DNA of 64,000 bases, from positions 310,001-374,000 of the forward strand of contig NC_091034.1 in assembly GCF_041296385.1 (NCBI RefSeq), written 5' to 3'. The stretch comes from Aphelocoma coerulescens (lineage: Eukaryota > Chordata > Aves > Passeriformes > Corvidae). The position numbers were made by a program, and so were the translations under genes. Below are positions 29,951 to 46,180 of the stretch, in pieces; within the stretch, counting starts at the first letter, position 1; every line of letters starts with the position of its first letter. The notes under the pieces were generated by a model. That model worked only from the letters and a program-made list of their open reading frames with translations, did not search any database and was not told the DNA's origin.

Positions 29951-29960
29951 GAGAGCAAGG

Positions 29961-30420
29961 GATGGATGGATGGATGGATGGATGGATGGATGGATGGATG
30001 GATGGATGGATGGATGGATGGATGGATGGATGGAGAGATGAGAGTGCAGGGGGATGGACAAATGGACAGATGAAGGTATTAAGGACTGGATGGGGAGATG
30101 GGTGGACAGGGTAACAAGGAGATGTGGAGGGATGGATGGAGGGACAGAGGGATGGACAGAGAGACAGGACAGACAAATGGATGGCTAGAGAGATTAAGGT
30201 CTAGAAGGGGAGAAGGTTGGACAGGGGACCGAGAGATGGGTGGAAGGATGGATGGACAGAGGACAGACAGACAGATAGAGACATGGGAGGACAGAGGGAC
30301 AGAAAGATAGATGGACAAATGGATGGACAAAGGGCTGGACAGTGAGATGGCTGGATGGAGGAGAAAGGAATGGACGGAGGGACAGACAGGGACAGAAAAA
30401 GGGCCTGAGGTCAGGATGGG
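29961..30420 (+). repeat. (GGAT)n microsatellite and degenerate GGACAGATGGA flank
   Basis: About 18 perfect GGAT units (29,961-30,034) grade into about 380 bp of purine-rich GGATGGACAGAGGGACAGA-type degenerate repeat that runs up to the TRIM62 CpG island. Confidence 0.9.
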
Positions 30421-30429
30421 GAAGGGTCA

Positions 30430-30860
30430 GTGCCCGGCTGTCCGGACAGACGGACGGGACAAGGCTGGCGAGGCCGTGGCCCCTTTAAGCGCCCCCCCGC
30501 CGCGCGCGGGCGATGGTACGCGCCGGTGAGGCCGCGCCGCGCGGGGGACAATGGGGTGGGGGCGGGCCCACTGTGGGCGCGGGGGGGGGCGGGCAGGAAG
30601 TGCCGCGCGGCCGCGCCCCCTCCTGCTCGCCCACCCCGGCCCGTCGCGGCGGGGCCGCTCTTGAGGTGGCGGCGGGAGCGCGAACCCCACCGGGACCGGC
30701 AGCGCGAACCCCACCGGCACTGGGAACGGGGCACGGCACCAGAACGGCACCGGGCACCGGCTGGGTGAGGGCACCGGCGGCTGAGGGAGACGCGGGGCGG
30801 CATCGGACGGGGGTTGGCGGGGGCCGGTCTCGAACCCGGGTCCTGCCGGGAGCGGGGGGG
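30430..30860 (+). promoter_or_regulatory. TRIM62: CpG island, likely TRIM62 promoter and untranslated exon 1
   Basis: A CpG-dense segment with CCGCGCGCGGGCG and GGGGGCGGGC motifs and a plausible donor (GGCTG|GTGAGGGC at about 30,764). The TRIM62 start-codon exon begins at a spliced acceptor (32,427), so a separate upstream exon is required, and this is the only CpG island in range. No TATA box is seen. Confidence 0.65.
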
Positions 30861-30869
30861 CGGGCTCAA

Positions 30870-37302
<6,433 letters not shown>

Positions 37303-37449
37303 CGGGGGTTTTTGGGGTGTCCCCCCACCCTGACGGGTGTTTTCCCACTCCAGGAACTGGTCTCGGTGCTGGGCAGGATCTGGCATTCCGCCCGCTTCTC
37401 TCGGTCCTGTGCTTCCAGGGAATCCCAGTGCGGGGGGCTGGGATACGGC

Positions 37450-37455
37450 AATAAA
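37450..37455 (+). terminator. TRIM62: TRIM62 polyadenylation signal
   Basis: AATAAA only about 150 bp after the stop codon, in GGCAATAAAGGATTT context. It implies a very short 3' UTR. Confidence 0.75.
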
Positions 37456-37499
37456 GGATTTGGAGAGAAGGGGCCGGGTGGTGAAGAGCCCCAGGGTGG

Positions 37500-38565
37500 G
37501 GGTGCTGAGATGGGCTGGTGGCACCGTGGGGTGCCACAGCAGGGGTCTGTCACCGTGCTAGGGCTGCCACACTGTGCTGGGGCCGTTGTGCCCTGGTCTG
37601 TGGCACTGTGCCGTGGTGGGCTGTACCATGGCAGAGGTCTCTCACCGTGCCAGGGGCTACCGTGGGTGTCACACCATGCCAGCGGTCACCATGCCACGGG
37701 ACACGTACTGCGGCACGTGTGCCACACGTACAGCACCGTGCCCTGGTGTGCCATGCCAGTGTGTGCTGTGCCGGGCCAGGCTGTGCCACGGTGTCCCAAG
37801 CAGGGACAGGGCTCTGTATGTCCATGCAGGGGACACTCTGTGTATGGGAATGTACAGGAGGAGCTGGGCTGTGTAGGGTGGGCTGTACAGAGGGTCTGGT
37901 ATATGGGGAGTGGGCTGTAAACAGGAGGTGATGCAGGGGGGGTGCTGTGTGCAGGGGGTGTGATGTACAGGGGGTGTGATGTGTTGGGGTGGGCTGTACA
38001 GGGATATGGTGTATGGGGGTTGTAATGTGTAGGGGCTGCACTGTATAGGATATGCTATGTAGGGGCTGGTCTGCGTGGGGCTGTGAGCGGTAGAGGGGGG
38101 CTGTGTAGGGGGTGTGGCATATGGAGGGAGATGTCTAGTGGGTGAGCTATGTGGGGCAGTGGTACACAGGGGTGGGCTGTACAGTAGAATGATGTATGGG
38201 GTGATGTTTAGGGCCCGGGCTGTGTCAGGAGTATGGTACAACGGGGGAGATACATAGGGGTGAGCTGTATGTGGTGATATATAGGGGTGCGCTACTTAGA
38301 GGAGGGATAGGTGGGGGGGTGTTATATCAGGGCGGGCTGTGTGGGGGCTGATGTATCGGGGGGGACGCAGCAGCGCTGGGCACTGAGAGACAAGGGCGGC
38401 ACCGGGGGGACACCGGGAGCGGCACCGGGGGACACCGGGGGACACCGGGAGCGGCACCGGGGGGGCACCGGGGGACACCGGGAGCGGCACCGGGGGACAC
38501 CGGGGGACACCGGGAGCGGCACCGGCCCCCGCCCGCCCGCCCGCCAGGCGGCGCTGTAGCAGCCT
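37500..38565 (+). repeat. TRIM62-SVBP intergenic repeats
   Basis: 37,900-38,350 holds degenerate GGGCTGTGTAGGGGGTGTGG-type units. 38,395-38,525 is a higher-fidelity array of GACACCGGGAGCGGCACCGG then GGG units (about 23 bp with variants) directly upstream of the SVBP CpG promoter. No gene is seen. Confidence 0.75.
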
Positions 38566-38661
38566 GCCCGTGGGCTCCGCGCGTGCGCCCAGGGCGGGTA
38601 ATCGAGCGCCGAGTGGCGGAAGCGGTTCGCCGCCATCTTGCTCCGGGCACAGCCCCGCCGG
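38560..38661 (+). promoter_or_regulatory. SVBP: SVBP CpG promoter and untranslated exon 1 with YY1-type site
   Basis: A CpG-rich block carries GCCGCCATCTTG at 38,629-38,640, the reverse complement of the YY1 core CAAGATGGCGGC that commonly marks transcription starts of housekeeping genes. A donor follows at about 38,660 (CCCCGCCG|GTACCGG). The start-codon exon is separate (acceptor at 39,463). Confidence 0.65.
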
Positions 38662-39465
38662 TACCGGGGAGCGCGGGGGGGGGCAGCGGGGGCCGGGGGA
38701 GCTGAGGGGCTTGGCTGGGAGAGTGAGGGGGCACCGGGGCATTGGAGGGGGCTGAGGCGCCACTGTGGGCCTGGGGAGGATCTTGTGAGGCACTGAGCGC
38801 TGGGAGCTGTGGGAGTGGGGTGCCTGTGGGTGTGGGGGAGGCTGTGGGGCATGAGGGGCGCCTTGTGGGGCGCTGAGGGTGGTGGGGTTTGGGGGGGTTT
38901 ATGAGGGGCTGGGGAGATGGAGAGGGCTTTGAGGGGCCTGGGGGGCTTGGGACGGTGGTCTCTATGGGCAGTGGGGCGCAGGGGGGGCTGTGAGGATGGA
39001 GAAGAGGTGGGGGGGCTTTAGGACAGGAGTGTCTGTGGGGTTGGGGTGCTCTGGGACCGATAGGGGGTGGGGAGATGGGGCCGCTGAGGGGGCTGGGGAA
39101 TGGGGGGTGACGGGAGGAAGCCTTGGGGGCCCTGTGGGGCTCCCTGTCTGTGGGGCTGTGGCGGCACCTGAGAGGCTGGGGATGGATTTGGGAGTCAGGA
39201 TGGGTTTGGCGGGGGGGGCGTCTCCTCTGAGGCTCAGGCTGGGATTGGGGGGCGGGGTCTTCTGTAGGGCTTAGGATGCGTTTAGGGGTCACCTGTAAGG
39301 CTCAGAATGCGTTTGGGGGTCACCTGTGGGGCCCAGGATGGATGTGGGGGGAGTCCCCTGTGAGGGTCAGGATGCTGTTGGGGCACCCCGTGTGACCCTC
39401 GGTTGTCCGGGGGGGCTGCGTGGGTGGGCCGGGGGCCCCGGGTTGACTCCCCCCGTGCCGCAGCC

Positions 39466-39745
39466 ATGGACGCGGGGGCGCGCAAGGAGCGGCCGAAGCC
39501 GCGGGAGCCGGCGGCTCGCCTGGAGAAGGCCAAGCAGAGGTCGGCACAGCAGGAGCTGAAGCAGCGGCAGCGGGCGGAGGTGGGAATGCGGGAATGGGGA
39601 GGGACACGGCCCAGCCCTGGCCGAGCCCCCGTTGCCATCTGCCCTTTCCCAATCCCAGATCTACGCCCTGAACCGGGTGATGACGGAGCTGGAGCAGCAG
39701 CAGTTCGACTCCTTCTGCAAGCAGATGCAGGGATCCGGGGAATGA
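39466..39745 (+). CDS. SVBP: Small vasohibin-binding protein, 2 coding exons
   Basis: Exons 39466-39579 and 39659-39745; 201 nt, 66 residues, the same as human SVBP. It starts [18 protein letters not shown] and continues with the highly conserved helix [17 protein letters not shown], then [17 protein letters not shown] and FCKQM. Known role: a single long helix that binds and stabilises vasohibins VASH1/2, enabling their secretion and their tubulin tyrosine carboxypeptidase activity. The start follows acceptor GTGCCGCAG in GCCATGG context. The N-terminal dozen residues differ most from mammals, as expected. Confidence 0.97.
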
Positions 39746-39827
39746 CAGCCCGGCCCCCGCCCTCCCCCCCCCCCCCCCTTCTTTTCTAATCCCCCGGTAT
39801 TTATTATCAAATCGCTCTTTTTATATC

Positions 39828-39833
39828 AATAAA
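39828..39833 (+). terminator. SVBP: SVBP polyadenylation signal
   Basis: AATAAA about 85 bp after the stop codon, in TATCAATAAAATCTGTG context with a downstream TG-rich stretch (GTGCTGGTTCTCTGTC). Confidence 0.88.
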
Positions 39834-39839
39834 ATCTGT

Positions 39840-40764
39840 GCTGGTTCTCTGTCTCGCGGCTCCTGCTTGCTCCGGGTGAGAACGGCGTGGGGGAGGCCGG
39901 GGCAGGGCCGGGGCCAGAGCAGCTGCGGTGCCGGGTGCCAGCTCCAGCCACGGCCCCGTCCCGACACTCCCTGCTGCGGGGAAGGGTCCTGCCCTCCCGG
40001 AGCTGGGATTTGTCCCGGGGGGACACAGCAGGAGCCACATCTCGCAGCTGCTCCTGCTGCTGGAGCCTCCCTGGAGATCCTGAGTGTTTCTCCAGCACCA
40101 GGTTTGACCTTCGCTTCCTTCCTCCACCCACACCCTCTGTGCTCCAGCCGCCGCTGTCCGGCAGCCTCCGGCTTTCCAGAGACTTTGGATCGAATCCTGC
40201 TTCCCCCCTTCCCTGCCCCAGCGATGACGCACTGAGGGGGTGAAAGTAAACCACATTTGGGATGGTATTTCCCTGCAGCCATGGGTTAAGCGGCAAATTC
40301 CAAACTGCTCCCAGTGAATCCCGTGTCCAAAACCCTCTGGAAGTTTGATCAGCATCTTCTGCCCCCCACCCAGGGAGGGCCTTCCTCATTTTTGGAGTGC
40401 AAACCTCTCTTTGTAATGAATTCCCACTGGGCAGTGGGAGCGATCCCTAAACTTCAGTTTCCTGTGCAGAGAAGGGCTTGGGGGTCTCTTGTCAGGGCAA
40501 ACCCTAAATTTCCTGTTTCCCAAGGATTTGGGGGTCTCTGCTGTTGGTGTGGGGGGATGGGGGTTCCCTCACCTCACCCCCTCCCCCCCCACAAGGGATG
40601 GGGATTTTGGGGCTTCCCTGATGTTGAGCCTTTCTCTTTTTTTACCTTAGCAGGCTCCCTTTGCTACCCAGATTCAGTGGGAAGAGCAAAGGAAGGAAGC
40701 AGCACCAGGAGCAAGGATGAGGAGGATGAGGATAAAGCAGGCTTTACTAGGCTCTAGGGAGGGC
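39840..40764. other. SVBP-TMEM269 convergent gap
   Basis: About 0.9 kb of unique sequence between two convergent genes; it should contain the TMEM269 3' UTR on the minus strand. The only nearby minus-strand signal noted is an AGTAAA variant (about 40,742-40,747), just after the stop, so the 3' end is unresolved. Confidence 0.4.
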
Positions 40765-43700
40765 TCAGGCCTTGCAGCTCCAGAGGGCGAAGGGAAAGAC
40801 GATGTAGGACGTGGCCCAGGCCAGGCAATAAACCGCAGCCACCGCCGCTGGAGCCAGGAGGACGGCCACCACCCCTACGGAGCGGGAGAATCCTTGGGGA
40901 TCTGCTCTTCCTCACCTTCCACCGCCATCCCGACAGGTTCATCCCCATCCTTACCTCCAGCATAAACCAGTTTCTTCCAGAGCTGTGACTCCAGCACCCT
41001 GTCGTGCGGGTAGAAGCCACAGTCGGCCATGAACAGGATCATCGCGGCCGCGGCCACGCGGAGCAGGGCCACGTGTCCCCCGGTGAGCAGGAAGGTGCTG
41101 GCCAGCAGCGCTGAGGCGTAGGGGCAGGGCAGCCCCCGGTAGGTGAAGGGGATCCCTGTGGGGTGCCAGGAGGTCAATGTGGGGGGCAGCACCCCAAATC
41201 CCCCCACGCCCAGGGTTCATCTTACCGCTGGAGAAGAAGCAGAGGCGGGCAAAGACGGCCAGCACGTAGGCGAGAGTCAGCAGCCCCCCCAGCACCCCCT
41301 GGGGCTGCAGCAGCAGCGCCGTGCCCAGCCCAAACGTGGTGAAATCCGCAAAGTCATCCAGCTTGGCACCTGTGGGAGCAGCGAGGGGCAGGGGCCAGGT
41401 GGGCATCGGGCATGGGGGACACCCCCTGGGTCACCCCTGGGCCGGGGGGATGCACTCACCCAGCGCCGAGCAGGCGTCGAGCTGCCGGGCCACGGCCCCA
41501 TCGGCCAGATCCAGCAGGAAGCCCAGGAGCAGCAGCCAGCAGGAGTGCTGGTATTGCCTGGAGGAACAACCCCACTTCTCAGCCCCTGCTCCCCCATTTT
41601 CACCACATTTCTCCCTTTTTCGCCCCATCTGTTGAGGGTGGAGAGGTAAGCCCCGCCACCAGATTGGCCACCAAGAGAGCAAAACTGGGGTGATCTCCAC
41701 CTGTCATCCCATCTTTGCCCTATTTCCCCTTTTTTCCAGCAAAAGTGGGGTGACCCCCACTTTGCAATCTGCTTTTTCGTCCTGTTTTTCTTTTTTTTTT
41801 TTGCCCCGTTTCCCCTCCTTCCCCCCACTTAACTTTGGATGAAGGAGAGCCTGAATACAGAGGTTGGCTATGGAGGGAGCAGATCCAGGGTGACCCCCAC
41901 TTCCCAACCCTCTTTTTCACCATATTTCCACCTTTTTCACCCTATTTTCCCCTTTTTTATCACATTTTCCCCATTTTCCAGAAAAAGTGGGGTAACCTCC
42001 ACTTTTCAGCCCTCTTTTTTACCCCTTTTCAGCCCATTTCCTTCATTTCCCCCCCCTCATCTCTTGATGCTGCAGAGGCCAAAGGAGAGAGCCTTTGACC
42101 ATGGAGACAGCCAAACCATGGTGTCCTCCACTTTTCATCCCTGTTTTTCACCCATTCCCCCATTTTTCCAGCAAAACCAGGCTGGCCCCTGCTTTTCTAC
42201 CCAATTTTCACTCCATTTCCATCTTTTTGCCCCCCTTTCCTCCTTATCCAGCAAACAGGGCAAACCACACTTTTCTACCATCTTTGCCCTCCCATTTCCC
42301 CCTTTTCCCAGAAAAAACAGGGCAAACCCCACTTCTGTGCATCTTTTCCACCACATTTCCTCTCCTTTTATCCCATTTCCCCCTTTTTTTCCCCCAGCTA
42401 TTGATGCTGCAGAGGCTGGACGTGAGCCCAGCCACCAGCTTGGCCACAGAGAGAGCAGAACCAGGGGGACCCCCACTCCCCAGCCCCATTTTTCACCCCG
42501 TTTTTCCCAGTTTCCCCCACCTGTTGACGCTGCAGAGGATGGAGGAGAGCCCAGCCAGGAGGTTGGCCACGGAGAGCCCGTTGGCCGCGTTTTTCCGGAG
42601 GAATTCCAGTGCCCGTCCCCGTCCCGCTTGCTCACTCAGCACCAGCTTCTTGGTGGACTGGAAAATACCTACAACCCCCGACCGTGTTCCAACCAGGGAG
42701 GTGCTGCAGCCCCCCCCCAAAAAATAGCAGGTTGGTGCAGGGGTTCCCCCTCCTCAAACCAAAATCCCCCAAAATCCGTTTAGGAAGCAGCAGGGGGTAG
42801 ATTTGTGCAAGCTCTGCTGCTGAGCTCCCCACCAGCAGCCAAAAATGGAATAAAAGAGGCCAAAAAAGCCAAGAAATTAATAAAAAGAACCGTAAAACAT
42901 AATAAAATAAAGACAAATTAAGCCAAACCCAAGCTTAGACTAAAAGCCAACCCCGGTTTAAGCTCTATGGATCTTATATACCTATCGGGCTAAGCTTTAG
43001 GGAAAGAATTTAAGGGTCCTGTCCTTTGCCCCCCGCCTTTGCCGTGTCCCAAAGCCAGGCAGATCCTTCATCTGAAAGAAAACAGGACGTCAGAGCAAAA
43101 CAAACCCCCCGAGCCCCCTCAGAGCCCCCCCGAGCTGCTCCGGGCCGAGCCCGCGCGGGCTCATCGCCGGAATGCCACCAGAACAGCTCCCCAGGTGGGA
43201 AAACCAGGAAGAACCGCAGGAGAGCTGAGCTTTCGGGGGTCGGCGGCTCCGAGCGCCGCGGCGAGAGCGACCTTTGGACACCGCGCCCGGGGCCGCCGGC
43301 TCGGGCTGAGCCGGCAAAATCCCCCCTGAGCCCCGGGACGGGCGCTCCTGCTTTACCGGAACCAGGGATTTTTGGGGGTCTGAGGCCGTGCTGGGTGCTA
43401 CACCCCACCTTTATCCTTCAGTGTGGGGAAACTGGTGAGTTTGGGATCTTCGAAAGCTGAATGGGACTTTGGGATTTGCCGTCCCTTCCCAGCGCCAGGC
43501 AGGATCGGGGCCCTGGGAATGTTCCGGAGCTGTCGCAGCACCGGATCCAGGGACCTGTGAGCGTCACAGCACCCGGGCACTGCCGGGGCTTCCAAACTCG
43601 CCCGTTCCTGGCGTTTCTCGCCCCAAAATCAAAGTGCCGGGATGGGAGGGAATTCCTTAGCACTTCGGCGCTCCCGCGGCTTTTATCACTACTGTGGGGG

Positions 43701-43987
43701 GGAAGCAAGGTGATTTGGGTTCTTCCCAGGTGCGCTACGAGGGGGTTGTGCCCCCGGGGCTATCTCACCCCCCGCCCCAAGGCGCAGGGAAAAGGGGTTC
43801 AGCCACAGGACATGCAAAGTTAACCTATTTTGGGGGGCCAATTCATTTTTTTTTCCGGTTTTCTGCCCCAGTAACCCTAATTTTTCTACTAACCCCAAAT
43901 GATGACTTTTAGGGATGGGGGACACCTCACAAGGGGCCGAGCGGCATCCAGGTGACACTTACCGACCGGCGGTGACACCATCCACAT
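40765..43987 (-). CDS. TMEM269: TMEM269-like CDP-alcohol phosphatidyltransferase family membrane protein, 6 coding exons
   Basis: Transcript-order exons: 43987-43963, 42668-42521, 41557-41460, 41369-41226, 41155-40955, 40874-40765; 726 nt, 241 residues. The start is MWMVSPPVG, then GIFQSTKKLVLSEQ. Residues 77-99 match the complete CDP-alcohol phosphotransferase signature D-G-x2-A-R-x8-G-x3-D-x3-D (DGAVAR ... G-AKL-D-DFA-D). Several hydrophobic segments follow (around GVLGGLLTLAYVLAVFARL, ASALLASTFLLTGGHVALL and the C-terminal VVAVLLAPAAVAAVYCLAWA). The family transfers a phospho-alcohol from CDP-linked donors in membranes; the substrate cannot be deduced. Naming rests on convergent linkage with SVBP, as in mammals, and on the fold signature. 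Exon 2 uses acceptor GGGTTGTAG; the nearer TTTTCCAG would break phase with exon 1. Confidence 0.88.
41629..42462 (-). repeat. Decayed tandem copies of TMEM269 exon 2 in the next intron (about 4)
   Basis: The 3' half of exon 2 (42,521-42,584) recurs, on the minus strand, at about 42,462-42,398, 42,120-42,060, 41,890-41,827 and 41,690-41,629. Each copy retains versions of GTTGGCCACGGAGAGC and of GATGCTGCAGAGG on the plus strand. The best copy (42,398-42,462) reads ALSVAKLVAGLTSSLCSIN against the real LSVANLLAGLSSILCSVN. The donor GT is lost in at least the first and last copies. Spacers are themselves repeats of CCCATTTTTCACC-like sequence. Confidence 0.82.
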
Positions 43988-44079
43988 GGCAGCGGCGGCC
44001 GTGGCAGCGGTGACAGTGACGCCCCGGCGAGGGGAAACTGAGGCAGGGGCCGCTCCGTGGGGCTCCGCGCGGTGCCGCG

Positions 44080-44087
44080 TTATATAA
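44080..44087 (-). promoter_or_regulatory. TMEM269: TATA box for TMEM269
   Basis: TTATATAA (near-palindromic) lies about 93 bp upstream of the TMEM269 start codon on the minus strand and is followed by a GC-rich leader. The spacing suits a transcription start near 44,050. Confidence 0.6.
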
Positions 44088-44214
44088 GGAAAAGCCTCCC
44101 GGGCTGAGTCACCCGGCGGGGGTGGGTCCGGCCAGAGGCCACGGACACGGACACGGGGGGTTCGCAGCCGCTTGGCACCACCGGCGAGGGAGGAGCTGCC
44201 CTGGGGGGCCGGGG

Positions 44215-45030
44215 GGCCATGCCAGGCTCGCGGTGCCCCTGCCAGCCTCCCAGCACCCCTGCCAGCCTCCCAGTGCCCACGCCAGGCTCACAGCACTGGT
44301 GCCAGGCTTGCAGCGCCTGTGCCAACCCTGCAGCGCCGGTGCCAGGCTCGCAGCACCCGTGCCAGGCTCGCAGCACCCGTGCCCAGCCACAGCGCTGGTG
44401 CCAGGCTCGCAGCACCCACACCGTGCCCACAACAGCAGGACCGGGCTGGCAGCACCTGTGTGGCACTGATAACACCTGTATCACACTCACAGCACGAGTG
44501 TCACTCTGATAACGCCTGGATCCGTCTCACGCCACCAATTCCAGGCTCACTCCTCACCTTCTCCAGGTGTGGGCCACCTATGCCATGCTCACAGCACCTT
44601 TGGTAGCCTTGCAGCCCCTTTGGCAGGCTCACACCACCCACACCCGGCTCATGGCACCCATCCCACACCCGCAGCACCCATCCCACACTCCAGCACCCAT
44701 CCCGCACTCATGGAACACCTGCCAGGCTCTCACAGCCCATCCCAGGATTGCACCATTGTGCCAGGCTCATAGCACCCATTTCCAGCTCTCAGCACCCCTG
44801 GCAGGCTCACAGCACCCACCCCACACCCACAGCACCCACCCCACACCCACAGCACCCATGCCAGGCTCACAGGACCTGCCAGGTCTGTACCAGCTGTACC
44901 ACAGCTCTCATGCCACACTTGTAGCACCCATGGCAGCCTCACAGCACCCACGCCAGTCCCACAACCCCCACACCCATCCCACAATACCCACACCTATCCC
45001 ACAACATCCACACGAGTCCCACAGCCCCAC
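44215..45030 (+). repeat. Minisatellite GCCAGGCTCGCAGCACCC upstream of TMEM269
   Basis: About 35 degenerate units of 20-24 bp (CCAGGCTCGCAGCACCCGTG, and later CACACCCACAGCACCCACCC). It begins about 130 bp from the TMEM269 TATA box. Confidence 0.85.
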
Positions 45031-46128
45031 ACCAGCCCCTGGCACTGCCACACTCCTGCCCTGCACCCCGCTGCCACCCCAGGGATGGCACCCAAAAGGT
45101 GTCACCAGCCGGTGCCATCCCATCAGCCACTCCTGTCAGTGGCACCGGGGTCACAGCTGGTGCCCCCCACCCTCGCCCACTGTGCTGGGCTGGGTCACCT
45201 TGTCCCCCACCCTGGGCCTCTGCCAGGTGGCCCCAACTTGTGCAAGGGTGTCACGAGTTGGGGGAGCTCGGCCTCTCCCTCCCCTGGAGCAAAGGGCCGG
45301 CGATAGCGAGGGGCTGCCGGGGGAGGCGACGCCGGGGCCACCACCGGGAGAGCAAAGGTCCCCGAGGACACGATGACGAGGGGCCCATAAAACTTATACA
45401 GCCTGGTGCTGGAATTTTCCACCCAGATCCCAGTGGGAATTGGGGGGTGCAGCAGCACCCACGGCTGCAGGGTCCCGGGGTGGGGGGGAGGGCCTGGGGT
45501 GCCCCGTTGGGGGGTCCCAGGGTGCTGGTCACGGCGGGGGCACCGGTGAAAGGGCTCTTTGTTCGCTGGTCACGCGCTGGTGCTGGCGGTTGCGAAGCGA
45601 CGGCCAGGCCAGGAGGGCCACGATCATGGGCGTCCGGCCCTGGGGCACCCCACGGGGGCCATCCCGGAGCCTCGGGGGGGCCCAGCCCCGTGGGGGACAG
45701 GACGTCACTGGGTGCCCATCGCTGTGGCACCGGGGCCATCCCTGTGTCCTCAGGGCACCCAAAGCCACTGCACTGATGTGTCTTGGGGTGCCTTTGGCAG
45801 CCGGGGTGTCTGAGAGTGCCCGTTCCCATGGCACCTGGGTGCCCATCCCTATGGGATCTGGGTGTCTGAGGGTGCCATCTCCATGGCATCTAGGTGTCTG
45901 TGGGTGTCCATCCCTATGGGATCTGGGTGTCTGTGGGTGTCCATCCCTGTGGTGTCTGCGCACCCCTCAGTGTCTATCCCCACGGTGTCCGAGTATCCCT
46001 GGGTGTCCATCCCCGTGACATTGGGCACATCTGGGTGCTCCCAGTACGATCCACTGGTGATGGCACAGCCCCTGCTGCCCCCAGACCCCTCCCCAGCACA
46101 GGGACACACTGGTACCCGTTGTTGGTGC
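45030..46128. other. Intergenic TMEM269-CELA3, one coding-like minus-strand patch
   Basis: 45,820-46,030 is a GGGTGTCCATCCCTATGG-type repeat. 45,195-45,620 on the minus strand is unique and has two coding-like pieces in different frames (one reads VENSSTRLYKFYGPLVIVSS, another MIVALLAWPSLRNRQHQRV). I do not recognise either; no complete gene model was found. Confidence 0.35.
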
Positions 46129-46134
46129 TTTATT
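46129..46134 (-). terminator. CELA3B: CELA3 polyadenylation signal
   Basis: TTTATT on the plus strand, AATAAA on the minus strand, about 50 bp past the stop codon. It gives a very short 3' UTR, as is usual for pancreatic protease genes. Confidence 0.8.
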
Positions 46135-46180
46135 TGCCCGGTGCCAGGCCGGGGGGTTGATGACAAGGATGCCGCCACAC

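Noticed and set aside
37450..38300. Possible small gene between TRIM62 and SVBP
   Set aside because: Frames are driven by GGTGTGATGTACAGGG-type repeats; no splice sites or conserved residues.
42521..42657. TMEM269 exon 2 starting at TCCACCAAG (acceptor TTTTCCAG)
   Set aside because: It leaves the wrong phase after exon 1; the acceptor TTGTAG at 42,669-42,674 gives GIFQSTKK in phase.
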